Shown here piece after piece: positions 32,731 through 44,933 of a stretch of 64,000 bases of DNA (positions are counted from its first letter, which is position 1; every line of letters begins with the position of its first letter). This stretch comes from Isoetes taiwanensis (lineage: Eukaryota > Streptophyta > Lycopodiopsida > Isoetales > Isoetaceae). Position numbers and translations under genes: made by a program. The notes beneath the pieces are model-generated. The model was not told the origin of the DNA. It saw only the letters and a program-made list of their open reading frames with translations, and ran no database searches. The stretch lies in assembly GCA_021234155.1 (NCBI GenBank), contig JAJEKV010000035.1, positions 9,188,779 through 9,252,778 of the forward strand, in the 5' to 3' direction.

Positions 32731-34902
32731 AGCTGATTTTTTTGTGCGCTAATACTTTATGCTATTTAACCTATCATAATCATTCTAAGCATCATACAAA
32801 GAATTCTACACAATTTAACTTAGTTACTTACATTTTCAAGGCATAATACAATCAAATTACAGAGGGAAAAGAACTTATATATATCAAGAAAAGTCAATTT
32901 ACACCGGAAAACTTTAATTTTAACAAAATTACAAAACTTGAGGTCTTAAGGCCTCTCTTTGCGGATCCTCCGGCATGAAATCTGAGTCCTTGGGCATTAC
33001 AGGTTACCGCTTGGCGTGGATGGCACAAAGGTTTCCCTCCTCAAAGAGCTGGATCAGCTCGCCGGTGAGGCTTCTTTAGGGGCGGGTGGTTAAGGTGTGA
33101 CCACAATCCAGTCAGGAACTCACGTGACCTTGTGAAGAAGGCGTTTGAATGGCGCCTTCCTTATTGGGGAGATTAGTGCTTTGTTGAAAGTGCCTAATCT
33201 CCCCTAAACACCGGCGTCTTGGGAGTTTGGTCCATGGAGGGACCTTCTTGGGAGTCGAGGTGGTGGAGGCTTGCTTTTTGGCCTCCACCACCTCATTTCC
33301 AGCGTGCGGGAGTTTGGCCCATGGAGGACCTTCTTGAGGAGGAGTCGAGATGGTGGGGTTGCCTCATTGTTGAGGTTGCTCTTTCTGTACACATTAGTGA
33401 AAAAGCCAAAATTTGGATTTGCAAGAAGCATATGTGATATCTGCGGCGTTGGAAGCTTTTCACCTTGTTTTTCTTATACGCACAAAAGCTCATATCGATT
33501 CCAAATCTACGCTTTAACATCGAGTTGCGACCTCGGTGCCATATGCTCGATTTTCTATGCTTACGTACAAGGAAGGTCGGATTTGCAAGACACACCATAA
33601 CTTTCTGAATCCAGCGCCAAGCTTTTTCGTTCCTGCTGCTTTTGCACGCCAATCTTATATCTGTTGTGTTGCTCTTTACGCAATCCGAGAAGCGCTATAA
33701 CCTATCTTCCTCTTTACCTACACAAACCCAGCGCTTTCTGCTTGGGTTATGCGCCATGCACGCACTCGCCACCATATGCGCCTCATTGCCCTTATATTTG
33801 CCCTATTCTTTATCGCATAGAGCTATGGTGATCATGGATGGAATAAATGGGTTCAAAGGAAAGGAGGTCATTCTACATTCCTGAAGCTGATTATGTCGAT
33901 GAGAAGCACAAATGATGGCATAGTTGGGAAATGGCATAGTTTGAGGAGTGTTATTCATTCATTTCCAAACTGGCAGTAGCGATAGACCAGGATATCTTTG
34001 GATCTGGCAGAATGGATGCGGTAGGGAATTTTGATTTGTATTTTTGCAGTATGTTAGATAGGATGCACTGTAATAATTTGCTAATGATCAGGCTTTTTTT
34101 ATTGCAGGCTATCCAGACTTTTGTTTAAGATTTTATTGGAATCTCTATTGAGACAATACTGATTTGCTCAGTTGGATTTCTCGGTCAAAATCGGCGACAT
34201 TATGATAACATTGGAATTTGGGGATTGGGTACCAGATTCCTCTCTTAATTCAACAGCCCACCAGCTTTTTGCGGAAATTAGAAGGCAAGTTTTGCAGCCA
34301 TGGCTATCTTACAAGGGATTTTCTGGATTCTTGCAGGCTTTAATTGTCTCCAAAATACAAGAATGGTTTTATTTTTCACGAACCGTTGCTCTACGGAATA
34401 GAGGCCATAGGCAGACTATTTTCTTTCCTGGACTACCATAGCTATAGCCAGCCTTTTTTTTTCCTTCTTATCAGCTTTGCTATGTTGTTTGTATTAATAA
34501 ATTTTAAATATCATTTGTTTGGTTGGCGCCATTAAAAGTTTTAAGCTATTTTGTTCTTAAATTTTAATAGCTGCCTATATGGAATATATGATAAAATATT
34601 CTCTTGATCAGAGGCTATAAAGTATGCTAAATAAAAATGGTTGCAATAATCTACATTTTAACCAAATGCAAACAACAGTTATTTTTTTAACACCAGGTCT
34701 TTTAACCATGTCTTTTATTCAAACAAAATCACTTGAAAATGTGGATTTTATAATAAAAGTACTTAAAACAATAACTATTCTTGAAAAAAACCATTTTTTT
34801 CTTTTCTTGAAACCATGTATTATTTTATGAAGAAAGCAACGTTTAGAAACAACATAGCTAAAGAAGAATGCAGAAAACTATGTGCAGTTTTTAATAAAGT
34901 TG
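32731..34902. other. Unassigned region with short direct repeats
   Basis: Two copies of an 80-bp unit (GGGAGTTTGG..CCATGGAGG..ACCTTCTTG...TCGAGRTGGTGG) lie at about 33223-33285 and 33309-33356. Short open frames at 33200-33880 and 34172-34441 show no domain. AT-rich sequence with TTAAAA blocks follows. No gene is supported. Confidence 0.4.
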
Positions 34903-34907
34903 GACAA

Positions 34908-35675
34908 TGATATGAAGCAGGCTAGGGGGAGTGATCCAAAATAAAATGGCTAAGGCAATTCAAGGGGCGGTAATAACTTAATGGTTGACAAGGGGTGTAT
35001 GCTATGTTAAACAACCATTAAAGGCAAAAGACAAAAGGGGGCCTTTATAAAACGCAACAAATGTTAATATCAAAAGATGGGGTCGAGAATTAAAAACGGG
35101 AAATGCATCGAACACTTGGAGCACGGCTAATTTTGCTCCCAAAAAGGCAGCGACGAATAGCCAGGAAGGAAATGCCTTTTCGGAGGAGAAAAGGTCTAAC
35201 CTGGGTTTTAAAAGAGATGTCGGCATCGGTTGGAGAACTTCGAGAAGACTACTGCTGTGAATTCCGACCAAGTTCCACGATGCCATTTGTTCAAGGCCGA
35301 TCTGCAAGGATCGATTTTCCTTGTACTTTTGGCCACCGAAAACCTCTGATCGAGAATGCGCCCATTGTACCTTGGGTGGGGAGATTGTGTCTAATCCCGA
35401 CGGTTGAGTCTATCCCAGTTTTTTTTGTTGTAGAATGTTTGATCTAGAGCTGAAGGGATAATAGGCCTAGATCTAATTTTTCCCATACTCCTTAGGAAAT
35501 TTGCTTAGTTTTGGATCGGTTGGCGGATAAACTGGCACTTCATACTGTTGTGAAACTTCGTATTGTAGCTCATGTGTTGGCGATTCTTAAAAGATTATTC
35601 TAAGTCTTAATCTTTGTTTGTGATCTTGTTTGACTCACGGCTGACGGATTTTAGGTAACTCATTGAATTGTATCA
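34908..35675 (+). repeat. 5' LTR of the gag-only element
   Basis: 768 bp, TG...CA ends, directly followed by the tRNA-Met-like primer site. Colinear with 37459-38228. Confidence 0.9.
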
Positions 35676-36035
35676 AGTGGTATCGAGCCTATCGATCCCC
35701 ATACGAACAATGGCCCAAAACCGTTTCAATATCCCGATAGCCAAGATCGGCAAGCCTTAGCTAATTGACTACATTGCATCCGGAGATAGCCTTGCTCACG
35801 CCCGCTAATCAGCGGGGAATATGAAAGCAGATTGGCTATTGGCTCTTACGTGCCGTTTACCGGATATTCCCGGCCAACCACCTGGCAGAATGATCCTCCT
35901 CCACGCCCGCCTCTTAATCCCAGCAAGATTAGAAAATGGATGGAGAAAGATATTCCCCAGAGCCACCCTGCGAATGATCCTCCACCGTAAATCCTCCTCC
36001 GCCCCGCTTAACCTCTTAATCCGGCAAGATTAGAA

Positions 36036-36840
36036 AATGGATGGAGAAAGTAGATATGCCTACTTTTAAAGGGAAGAAGATCACGAGGCCAATTAAAGTA
36101 GTTAGTTTCATAAGCCGATTGGGAAAAATTCTTTGATCGAAGTGCAAGCAAGCTGATGTGGAAAAATTGCAAGCCATGGATAGCTATTTGAAAGACCAAG
36201 CCCAAGCTGGTGGCAAGGTCGGCGAGAGTGTAATCCTAAGATAGACACATGGGGAAAATTCAAGAAAGCATTTGAATGCAATATCTTCCTTCTAATTATC
36301 AAAGTGAGCTAAGAAGACTATGGGATCAAGCGGGAGACAGCAAGACAAGGAAACTATCGGACCTCGCCTCAAAGTTTACCCATTTGGCGCCTTGATAAGG
36401 AACCTAGATGGGGAAGAACTCCTGAAAATATGTTAGTGGATGTAAAGATGATATATATGCGAGGCGGAGATCCTAGATCCTAAAGATTTAGATGGGGCTA
36501 TAAAGATGGCATCTGCGATTGGAAAGGAAGATGGATCCCAAAATCCGAAAATTAGATATTTGGGACGGAAGGAACATTTGAGGAAGAGAGTAAAAAGAAA
36601 GAGAAAAAATGGTAACAAAGACTACGATAGACAGTTCAAAAGAAAAAGGTACAATGGAGAAAACAATGGACCTGAAAGAAGGCAAGAAGAAGTTGACACC
36701 TCTAACAAAAAAGAATGAGCCAAAGAGAGGATGCTTTAGATGTGGAGGGAAGCATTTTGTCGGGAACTGTCCTTTTTGGGGAAGGGGGAATTACAAAGTT
36801 GAACCTCTAAATCCCGACATACTATTCAGATGCATGCTTT
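36036..36840 (+). pseudogene. Gag-like protein with CCHC zinc knuckle
   Basis: Pieces in different frames read DTWGKFKKAFECNIF and LASKFTHLA (gag capsid-like blocks), then a Lys/Arg-rich tract. They end in CFRCGGKHFVGNC (36732-36770), an exact CX2CX4HX4C nucleic-acid-binding knuckle. Gag packages the element RNA in cytoplasmic particles. Frame changes separate the capsid part from the knuckle. No pol domains follow. Confidence 0.7.
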
Positions 36841-37458
36841 AGGCGCCCTAAGCCGTGGAGCCAATAGTTGAGACTTAGAAGGCGGGAGAGACCTCAAAGG
36901 CGGGAGGCGGCGAGGCAGTAAGCTTCCATGAAGGGAGGCGAGAGAAAGCTGCCGCTAAGGGAAGAAGAGATGGCTCAAATGGGAACTTTAGGATGAATAG
37001 CCCGGTGATTTTCTTCTTGCGAGGAGGTTGCGGAAGTCTTTGTAAGTGAAATTCTTTATTTGGAATAGTAGGATTTTAAAGTTGATTTTCTTTATTTGGA
37101 ATAAAAGAATAGATACTTTTTATGTGTATACCATGGTAGATTAGTGACTACGATTGCAGCGTGGCCAGAAGCGAACATGGTATACTTGATGTGAATGCCT
37201 CTTGGTAGATCAGTAATTGTGTCTGCTGTGACACAATAGGCGAACAAGAGAGCATAAGATGTAAATCTTTGAAGACTAGTAATTGTGATTGCAACACAAT
37301 TGGCTTGACAAAGATACATCTGTACCTTGGAGATGCGTGGGGTATTAGGTGCTTTGGAAGTACAAATGCCGTAACTATTTCCCGAAGTTGTGCGAGGGGA
37401 ATAGGAAATCTTTAGAACCTTGTTGATCGAGGGCGATCAACCTTGAGAAGGGATGGAT

Positions 37459-38228
37459 TGATATGAAGCAGGCTAGGGGGAGTGATCCAAAATAAAATGG
37501 CTAAGGCAATTCAAGGGGCGGTAATAACTTAATGGTTGACAAGGGGTGTATGCTATGCTAAACAACCATTAAAGGCAAAAGACAAAAGGGGGCCTTTATA
37601 AAACGCAACAAATGTTAATATCAAAAGATGGGGTCGAGAATTAAAAACGGGAAATGCATCGAACACTTGGAGCACGGCTAATTTTGCTCCCAAAAAGGCA
37701 GCGACCAGAATAGCCGAAGGAAATGCCTTTTTCCGGAGAGAAAAGGTGCGAACTGGGTTTAAAAAGAGATGTCGGCATCGGTTGGAGAACTCAGAAGACT
37801 CTGCTGTGAATTCCGACCAAGTTCCCTGATTGCCGCTATTCAAGGCCGATCTGCAAGGATCCGATTTCCCTTGTACTTTTGGCCACTGAAAACCTCTGAT
37901 CAGAATCGCCTACTGTATCTTGGAGTGGGCAGAGATTGTGTCTAATCCCAGACGGTTGAGTCTATCCCAGTTTTGCTGTTGTAGAATGTTAAAGTTGAAG
38001 GGATAATAGGCCTAGATCTAATTTTCCCATACCCCTTAGGAAATTTGCCTTAGTTTTGGATCCGGTTGGGCGGATAAACTGCTGCTTCATACTCTGTTGT
38101 GAAAACTCTGTATTGTAGCTCATGTGTTGAGCGATTCTTAAAGATTATTCTAAGTCTTAATCTTTGTTTGTGATCTTGTTTGACTCCTTGACGACGGATT
38201 TTAGGCTGTAACTCATTGAATTGTATCA
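37459..38228 (+). repeat. 3' LTR of the gag-only element
   Basis: 770 bp, preceded by GAGAAGGGATGGAT (purine-rich, candidate polypurine tract) and followed by the GACAA target duplication. Confidence 0.9.
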
Positions 38229-38233
38229 GACAA

Positions 38234-38740
38234 AATCTTTTATGTGGTTTTTTAGTGTTGTTTTTTTGCAAAACAACAGCTAAAAATAATATATAGACCT
38301 TTCAAGTTTTATTACGAACCACATGTCTACTTTTTAGGAAAGCAACACTTAAAAACTACAGCTATTTTTAAAAAACATAGTGTTCCTTTTTCCCAAAACA
38401 ACAGTTAAAAACAACATATAGACCTTTTAATTTTTCGCAAAACAACAATTAAAAACAACATGTAGACATTTTAATTGTATTACGAACCACATGTCTACTT
38501 TTTAAGAAGGCAATGCTTGAAAACTACAGCTACTTTTCAAACAACCTGTAGAAATATACGTTAATTCCTATGTGTAGATAATTTTGACAAAACTCTATGC
38601 GTAGACTTTTGGCAACAAAAACTACATGTATAAAAATTTTGCTAAAAACTACACGTCATTTCTAGCAAATCCGGACAAAAGACAATACGTAGTTTTTTGG
38701 TGTTGTTTTTTTGCAAAAAAGACACTGAAAAACAACATGT
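38234..38740 (+). repeat. Degenerate tandem repeats around AAAACAACA and TACGAACCACATGTCTAC
   Basis: A roughly 170-bp unit (ACGAACCACATGTCTACTTT, then CTACAGCTA, then AACAACATRTAGAC) occurs at about 38312 and 38484 with partial copies after. Similar AAACAACA words lie at 34670-34860, so the gag-only element seems to have inserted into this repeat field. Confidence 0.6.
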
Positions 38741-39730
38741 GGACCCAGTTTTGGGGTGGTAGCAAGAGGATAGCAAAGTTGGTGAAGGAATTCCATGATT
38801 TGTTCCCAGATGAGATTAAGCAACTTCCACCTTACAGAGGAGTCGAGTGTGAAATAGCACTTGAGCCAGGAACTAAGCCAACAAGTAAGGCGCCCTATAG
38901 GATGTCACCTCAGGAGTTGACGGAACTAAAGAAGCAATTGCAGGAGTTGCTAGACCTAGGGTTTATAAGACCTAGTGTCTCCCCATTTGGAGCGCCAATA
39001 CTCTTCGTCAAGAAGAAGGATGGAAGTCTTAGAATGTGCATTGACTATCGTCAATTGAACAAGCACACCATCGAGAACAAATATACTCTACCTCGATCAG
39101 ATGATTTGATGGATCAACTCAGGGAGCAAAGGTCTTCTCCAAGATATAGATTTGAGGTCAGGCTATCATCAGATCAGAATCAAGGAAGAGAACACCCATA
39201 AGACTACATTCAGGACGAGATACGGCCATTATGGCTTCACAATTTTGCCTTTTGGATTGTCCAACGATCTAGCAACCTTCATGAGGCTCATGAATGATGT
39301 TTTTCGCGAGTTCCCAGATGCTCTCATTATAGTCTTCTTTGACGACATTCTAGTCTACAGCAAATCCTTAGAGGAGCATGCCCAGCACTTGAGAAAAGTA
39401 CTTGAAAAGTTGAGGAGGCATCAGCTTTATACAAAGCTATCCAAGTGTCACTTCGCGACAGAAAGAGTTGCTAGCAGTGGTGAGAGCATTGAGAATATGG
39501 AGACATTATTTATTGGAAAGGAGGTTCCAATTGGATACGGACCATCAGAGTCTACAATATGTCTTCCCAACCACATCAGTTGAGGCAAAGAAGATGGATG
39601 GAGTTCCTAGAGGAGTACGACGTTGTCATCGTGTACAAGCCAGGCAAGCTCAATGTGGTTGCGAATACGCTCTCAAGGCACCCCTTGACGACAAGAGTCC
39701 ACAGCAATGCCATATCAACACTCACCAGTG
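38741..39730 (+). pseudogene. Gypsy reverse transcriptase with internally deleted RNase H
   Basis: RT blocks: [53 protein letters not shown], a frame change, [29 protein letters not shown], and the catalytic [12 protein letters not shown] (usual Y/F-x-D-D). After LSKCHFATE the sequence jumps to LAVVRALRIWRHYLLE and TDHQSLQYVF of RNase H, so the RT connection and the first RNase H part are missing. It then continues to VIVYKPGKLN. Copying and RNA removal functions are lost. Confidence 0.8.
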
Positions 39731-41300
39731 AGTTTGGCAAGAAGATAGAAGAGACGTTGCCCCTAGACCGAGACTTCAAGGAAGTGTGGGCAAGCCTTTT
39801 TAAAGAGGCAAGAATAAATAAGGAAAGGGAGACCTTCAAGCATTATAAGAAGGAAGGTAACCTACTATATCACGAGAATAAATTGTGTGTACCAGAATCT
39901 TCAGGAGTAAGGAAGTTGATACTCCACGATACACACAATAGTCCCATAGCCGGGATGCAGGGTTCATGAAGACCTATTTTAAGATCAGAGGCAACTACTT
40001 CTGGTTTGGCATGAAGAAGCAAATAGCCAGGTACATCCGAGAGTGCATTTATGCCTACAGACAACCATGAGAACTCAATTCGAAAGGAGCTTTAGAGCCA
40101 TTGCGCGTGCGAATGCAAAATGGGAAGTCATAAGTATGGATTCGTGGCTTCCCGAAACGATAAGAGGCAAAGATGCATTAATGGTGGTGGTGGACAAGTT
40201 GTAGAAGATGACACATTTAAATGGCCGTAGACCACGGAACACGGCATTGGACTACTGTATTGTTCACCAAAGAGATCTTTAGACTTCAGGATGCGAGGGA
40301 AATGATTCTAAATTTATGAGTATTCGCGAGGATTTGTTTGCCACCATTAGCATCTAAGCTCTATATGAGCCACTACATCCATCTGACGGATGGTCGGGAC
40401 GGAGCGAACCAAGGAATCATTGAAGACATGCTAAGGAATTATGTTTGGAACAAGCAGTCTAAGTGGATGATTTCATCCACTTAGTGGAGTTCGCTTACAG
40501 AGCACCAGTGTGAGTCATCCCGGATGTCTCCTTTTTCATGATTAGTTATGGGTATGAGTGTCTTACCCCGGATACTTGGCACAAACCCGGTGTCAAAAGT
40601 GGAAGTCTCCGGCCGGGTGTGTTATCGGATATGCAGCCCTAGTAGAGGGAGGGTAAGAGGATACCTTCTAGTAGTAGAAGTAGCAAAAAGCATACCATAT
40701 GCTACCGCAGAACGGGTAAGGGGATTTCAGGTGGGGAGACAACGATGGCTAAAGATCAAAATCAAGCAATGGTTCGATCTAAGAACAAGAAGAAGTTTGC
40801 TCCAAGATGGTCAGCCATTCGGGATAACCAAAAGTAGGTAGTCAATCCTACAAATTGGACCCGCCAAAGACATCTCAAAATCCATACGGTCTTCCATGTA
40901 AGTCTCCTAAGAGGCACAATTCTAATCGAGAGGAAGTATTGGAGACAACGTAGATTATCGGAAATGACGGGGGCACCAGCTTGAAATCGCCCCGAGGTTC
41001 TTCTTGATAGGGCCTATAAGAAGACAAGAAGATCCCAATTTCTCCAATACCAAGTGAAATGGATGCACTTACTCGGGAAGACGCTACGGGTACTACAATC
41101 AGATTTGGAGAAACAGTGCCTCCATTCATGGAGCAATGCGGGTCGGCTCTGCCACCCAAGTAGCTCCATAATCGAACCATAGATGAGTGGGAGCTGATTA
41201 AAAGTCTACCGGGCCCCACGTGGGTAGAATTACCCTTGAGAGATAAAGGGGTCATTCTGCATGCATTGATGGGAAAGCACCTCTAGTCACCTACCACGGA
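39731..41300 (+). pseudogene. Gypsy integrase region and C-terminus, heavily broken
   Basis: 39731-39965 reads SEFGKKIEETLPLDRDFKEV and ENKLCVPESSGVRKLILHD, the segment leading to the integrase zinc finger. Around 40115-40230 frames give KWEVIS and ALMVVVDK of the core. Near 40870-40950 KRHNSNREEVLE matches the integrase end before the chromodomain of the minus-strand copy. Multiple frameshifts occur. A 126-codon minus-strand frame at 40875-41255 is a shadow. Confidence 0.6.
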
Positions 41301-41909
41301 AGGACGCCATCCTTCACTTCCCACACGGGAAGGACGCCACCCTTCATGCCAAAGGCAACTAAAGGGTAGGTATGACCCATCATCCAGGTACGATAGGGCC
41401 TTCGTCTCCCCACCAAGATGGAAGAAACATAATCTTCCCACGCCGGGAGATTAGCCTGCATCCATATAAATTGTAATTAATGGGTGGTTCCCCAACAACC
41501 AACTTTAAAAATAATTAAATGAATAACGACGGTGTTGGACCTCCAGCCAAATAGAGAGTCTAGCGGCACAGGAAGGTTCCACTGCAGGAAAGACTTGCAA
41601 CACATGTTTTGTCATAATGTGTTGTAAGGAAACGATATGGAACCTTAATTAGAGAATTTTGGAACTATGTTAATGATAATGGTATAAACCATAAAATTTT
41701 GTGAATAATAAACGATAAAGTAAGAGGGCGAAAGAGCCTCTTATCATAGTATGATACTAAATAAAGATGTGTTATGATAAATCAAAATATTACCTTGGGG
41801 TAATTAATATGTTGTAAAACTATATGTATCAAACGTAAAATGGTATGCAAGTTTCCAAGGTGGGAGACGCTGATAACGAGGGACAAAGATCAATTCAAGG
41901 TGGGGAGAT
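41301..41909. other. 3' non-coding spacer of the plus-strand gypsy, ending in the polypurine tract
   Basis: Two copies of ACGGGAAGGACGCCA (about 41295-41345) followed by AT-rich DNA. The last 13 bp, AAGGTGGGGAGAT, form the polypurine tract. Confidence 0.5.
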
Positions 41910-43310
41910 TGTGACGCTCCCAAAGATAACATATGGTCCAGTCACGAGGTATTATACTACTACCACGCCATAACGCATACGTCATAATAACAAGTACTTG
42001 AGAGCCGTGAAAGGGTTGCACCTAGGGGGCAACCTCGCATGTTTGCGTATGTATAAAAACATAAGCAATTAAAACCCCTGTTGGTAATACACCATTTGGC
42101 CCCTTCTAACCTAACCCTAAAAGTTCACATATAAGGAACCAAAGGGGAAATCCTAAACCTTTCTTTGGCTTTCCCCGAGCCATTCCGGATAAGGCAAGCT
42201 GCCATTTTCAGATTGCCGTGCAATAGCCACTTTTTTTGCACATTAGATTCATCGATGCCAGCCTTCAAGAATAAAAGCATGGACACAATCCTGGGAGCCG
42301 AGCTAGCCAAGGACCGTGTAACGCAGGATTCTATTTGCAAAGCCATCTCTTAGCCCAAAGAATGGTTAGGGATAGTATGTTAAATCAGTCCCATTAGCAT
42401 TGTAGATCCTAAGATCAACATCAACAGAACGAAGAACCTAAACTTGTATGTTCAGGTAAGATAGTAGATCCTATTCAAAAGATTTCAGTTCTTTGAAATG
42501 ATCCTAGATAGCTTCATTAATTCCACCACGCGCTCCGGTACAAGAGCCCACCTGGTTGTGAGTGGCGGGCTAGACCCAAGGGAATAAGGGGACTTATCCC
42601 ATCACCCATTGATCCCTCTGATATGTAAAGCCTCACCGGGAGCCAAGCTAGCTAGGCTTAATGGTTTGCCAACCGCGTGTGGGCAAGGCATGAGCTCGAC
42701 ACCCTCTTGGGTGATGCGCCACCTTCAATGAGGTTCAAGTCGAACACGGGCAAGGGCTCTCTAGTCACACGGATGGGCATGCATGCCTATGGAGGGAGGT
42801 GACTCTCCTCTTGCCTCATCGACCGGGAATGCAACCCAATAGTTTTTGCTATGCACCCTAAGCAGTTACAACCGTCCCAAGACCTTTCAATCTACCCGCA
42901 GTGTGCATTGGGGGCGGATGATTTGGACCACCCAACAATATATATGTTCTTATGCCCCAATCCATTTGCCATGAATTCGGGCCTGCACCGACGATGGAGA
43001 CCTAAGTCACGGGCCGATCCCCCATGAGTCTGAGTCTTGGGTAGGATTCCCCTTTGTTGATGTTACTGACGTTGTTGTTACACACGTTATGTTATGGTGC
43101 ATTCACCCTTCGGGGTGACCTTGTTGATGTATATTGATGGTATGTGCTTATATGTACTTTCACGCCTCAAGGTGGGATGCAAATAAGTCTCCCCGAGGGG
43201 AAGACGGCAAATGACCCATCCATTCTTCCTCATTGATCCATTGCCAAGGATTGGTGTCAGGATGGCCCCCGGCCGGGCCGTGGGGATGAACCCCTCGGGA
43301 TAACGATGGG
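41910..43310 (+). repeat. 3' LTR of the plus-strand gypsy
   Basis: Begins TGTGACGCTCCCAAAG right after the polypurine tract. It is long (about 1.35-1.4 kb). Frames at 42125-42353 are not credible genes. The LTR end cannot be fixed because the other LTR is absent; recognisable element 2 sequence starts by about 43320. Confidence 0.6.
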
Positions 43311-43703
43311 GAGCATCATAGAGGAAGTAGGGGACATCACATCCTCATAATTGCTATTTATAATGGAAATTTTACAGAAACTGTTTCCAAGAGGAACACC
43401 ATGGCACATAGAACTTGGATTCAGATCTTTGACTTTACATAATCCTACTCGGCGCTTCAAGTGTGCTGTTAAAAGATAACATTCTTCTCCGACACTGATA
43501 AACAACCTGAATGATAGAATTGGCATGAAAAAAAAAGGGACGAAGCTGTGCATATTCAGAATAGAATGACACTCCACGATAGAAGTAGTATTACGATCGA
43601 TTGAGGACGCAAGATGGGTGATTGAAGCCAAGACGCCTTGAATCGAGCCGGGTCGATGATCTTGGGAGATTAGGTGGTCGATTAGGTGGAAGTAGCTTGC
43701 CAC
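43300..43703 (-). CDS. Conserved leftward ORF of unknown function (element 2 copy)
   Basis: An open frame of about 134-148 codons starts at 43703 (MASYFHLIDHLISQDHRPG). It continues through FVPFFFMPILSFRLFISVGEECYLL, VGLCKVKDLNPS and HGVPLGNSFCKISIINSNYEDVMS. The last 15-20 codons probably read into the gypsy LTR, so the natural C-terminus is lost. The middle and C-terminal blocks match element 1 at 9012-9420. A hydrophobic stretch (FVPFFFMPILSFRLFI) might be a membrane segment or a buried core. No family is recognised. It is divergent from the cargo gene, about 180 bp away. Confidence 0.6.
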
Positions 43704-43887
43704 ATATGCGTTTCTTGAAAATAAGAATTAATTATTTTCTTGAATTGCAATAAAAAGAAAAGCACATTTAAAAAATGTAAATGAGTGAGATAGGCGGTTA
43801 ATTTAGGCGGTATAATTTTAAAATGACGGGATTTTAAATTGACGGTTCTAATCTGATGGCTTAGATTATCAACCCATACATATAAAT
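43704..43887. promoter_or_regulatory. Divergent promoter region between the leftward ORF and the cargo gene (element 2)
   Basis: AT-rich, with TAGGCGGTTAATTTAGGCGG repeats (about 43793-43812) and a TATA-like CATACATATAAATTTG about 15 bp before the cargo-gene frame. Confidence 0.4.
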
Positions 43888-44369
43888 TTGAACCAAAACT
43901 CCAGTCTCATAACATATTTTTCGAACTTGCAGTTCTATGGCCATCTGAAAGATCTAGCAGCCGCAGCCGAGACGCAGGTAGAGGTGGGCGACATGCCAAA
44001 GCAACCCAGGATCTTGCTGAACAAGCTGAAAGCACTAATCCAGCTAGAGGCTCAGGTATTCATCAATTTTTTTCTTATATATTTTGTTTCTGTGTCTTTC
44101 CTTTTGTTAGGTTTTTAGGATGTTTTTCTTTAATAGTAGAGTTATTATCCGCTAAGAAGCATATGTCCTCTAATACTTCAGTTCATATGTCCCAAAATGT
44201 ATGCAAATATATGCTATGACGAGATATATTTATTTTATTGTTGGATGTTTCTTCATGTTGTGTTTTTGTTCAATTTTGTATCCGCTATTTTTAGTCTTGT
44301 ATAGTTAGTTGAACAGTCTTATGTAGTTAGTTGTGCCAGTCTTACAAGTAATGATGACAAGGCCATGTA

Positions 44370-44781
44370 GTTGGAGGCGATGAGCAAGCTCAAAAAATAT
44401 GCTGACAAGCATCCACTGGGCCTTAACTTCACCCATCGAATCCACATCGATTGGCTTTTCAGGTCCACTAAAGCTATTTATGTCAGTAGAAGGTACGACA
44501 AGTAGCACTCCTTGAAGATAGTGAACATCATGATCGAAAATCCAGGGCAGATGCCAATGCCAGCAGATGTAGAGCCTTACGATACGAAGACAAGAAAGGT
44601 ACTCATGTGGAACAAGATGGAGGACTTCATCGATAACCAGGACGTACATTTCATGAGAATAGATGGCCAACACTCAATTGAGGCTCAGAAGATTCTGATT
44701 TGGAAGGCACAGAATACTAGAAATCAGTTGTTCTATAGGCTGTTCAGAGCCTCTTTTGAAAGCAGTCTCTCTTTAGAGTAG
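44370..44781 (+). pseudogene. ParB-like domain of element 2
   Basis: Reads LEAMSKLKKYADKHPLGL, then AIYVSRRYD, a TAG, then IENPGQMPMPADVEPYD and MRIDGQHSIEAQKIL. It aligns throughout with element 1 residues 37-149, keeping the R-R-Y-D, PGQMPMPADV and DGQHS-EAQK motifs exactly. About 45 codons present in element 1 after this point are replaced here by a hairpin of intron-type sequence. Conservation of the motif residues supports a functional ancestor. Confidence 0.65.
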
Positions 44782-44866
44782 GCAAATCGCGCCTAGCACG
44801 ATTTCCATTCTATTCTGAAATTGCGCCAGGCGCGATTTGCCTACTCTGAAAAGAGACTGCTACCCA
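44761..44866. repeat. Hairpin containing the cargo-gene palindromes (element 2)
   Basis: The arms AGCAGTCTCTCTTTAGAGTA and its inverse (ending GAGACTGCT) enclose AAATCGCGCCTAGCACGATTT (44784-44804) and ATTGCGCCAGGCGCGATTT (44819-44837). These match the palindrome series of the element 1 intron. An extra AGCAGTCTCTTTTCAGAATA copy follows at 44871. Confidence 0.75.
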
Positions 44867-44933
44867 TCAAAGCAGTCTCTTTTCAGAATAGGCTTTGTTG
44901 TTAACCTAGAACTAACAAATTTATTTTTTGCAG

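Larger units (their letters stand above)
34908..38228 (+). mobile_element. Gag-only LTR retrotransposon (TR-GAG type), 3.3 kb, with 5-bp target duplication
   Basis: Two LTRs (34908-35675 and 37459-38228) begin TGATATGAAGCAGGCTAGGG and end TTGTATCA. A 5-bp target duplication GACAA flanks them (34903-34907 and 38229-38233). A primer-binding site TGGTATCGAGCC (35678) matches initiator tRNA-Met apart from one base missing at CAG. The internal 1.8 kb encodes only gag-like sequence with a zinc knuckle. It lacks protease, RT and integrase, so it must be mobilised in trans. The LTRs differ mainly by small changes at CAG/CTG positions. Confidence 0.85.
38741..43310 (+). mobile_element. 5'-truncated Ty3/gypsy chromovirus, plus strand
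   Basis: The element starts abruptly inside pol at about 38741 (lacking 5' LTR, gag and protease) and proceeds RT, partial RNase H, integrase, integrase C-terminus, then a polypurine tract (AAGGTGGGGAGAT, 41897-41909) and a 3' LTR starting TGTGACGCTCCC at 41910. Its pol is closely related to the minus-strand element at 24848-31600. The right LTR end is unclear, between 43258 and 43316. It abuts and truncates element 2. Confidence 0.7.

Noticed and set aside
40875-41255. 126-codon leftward frame in the plus-strand gypsy
   Set aside because: Overlaps the integrase C-terminal remnant (KRHNSNREEVLE) on the plus strand and has no domain.
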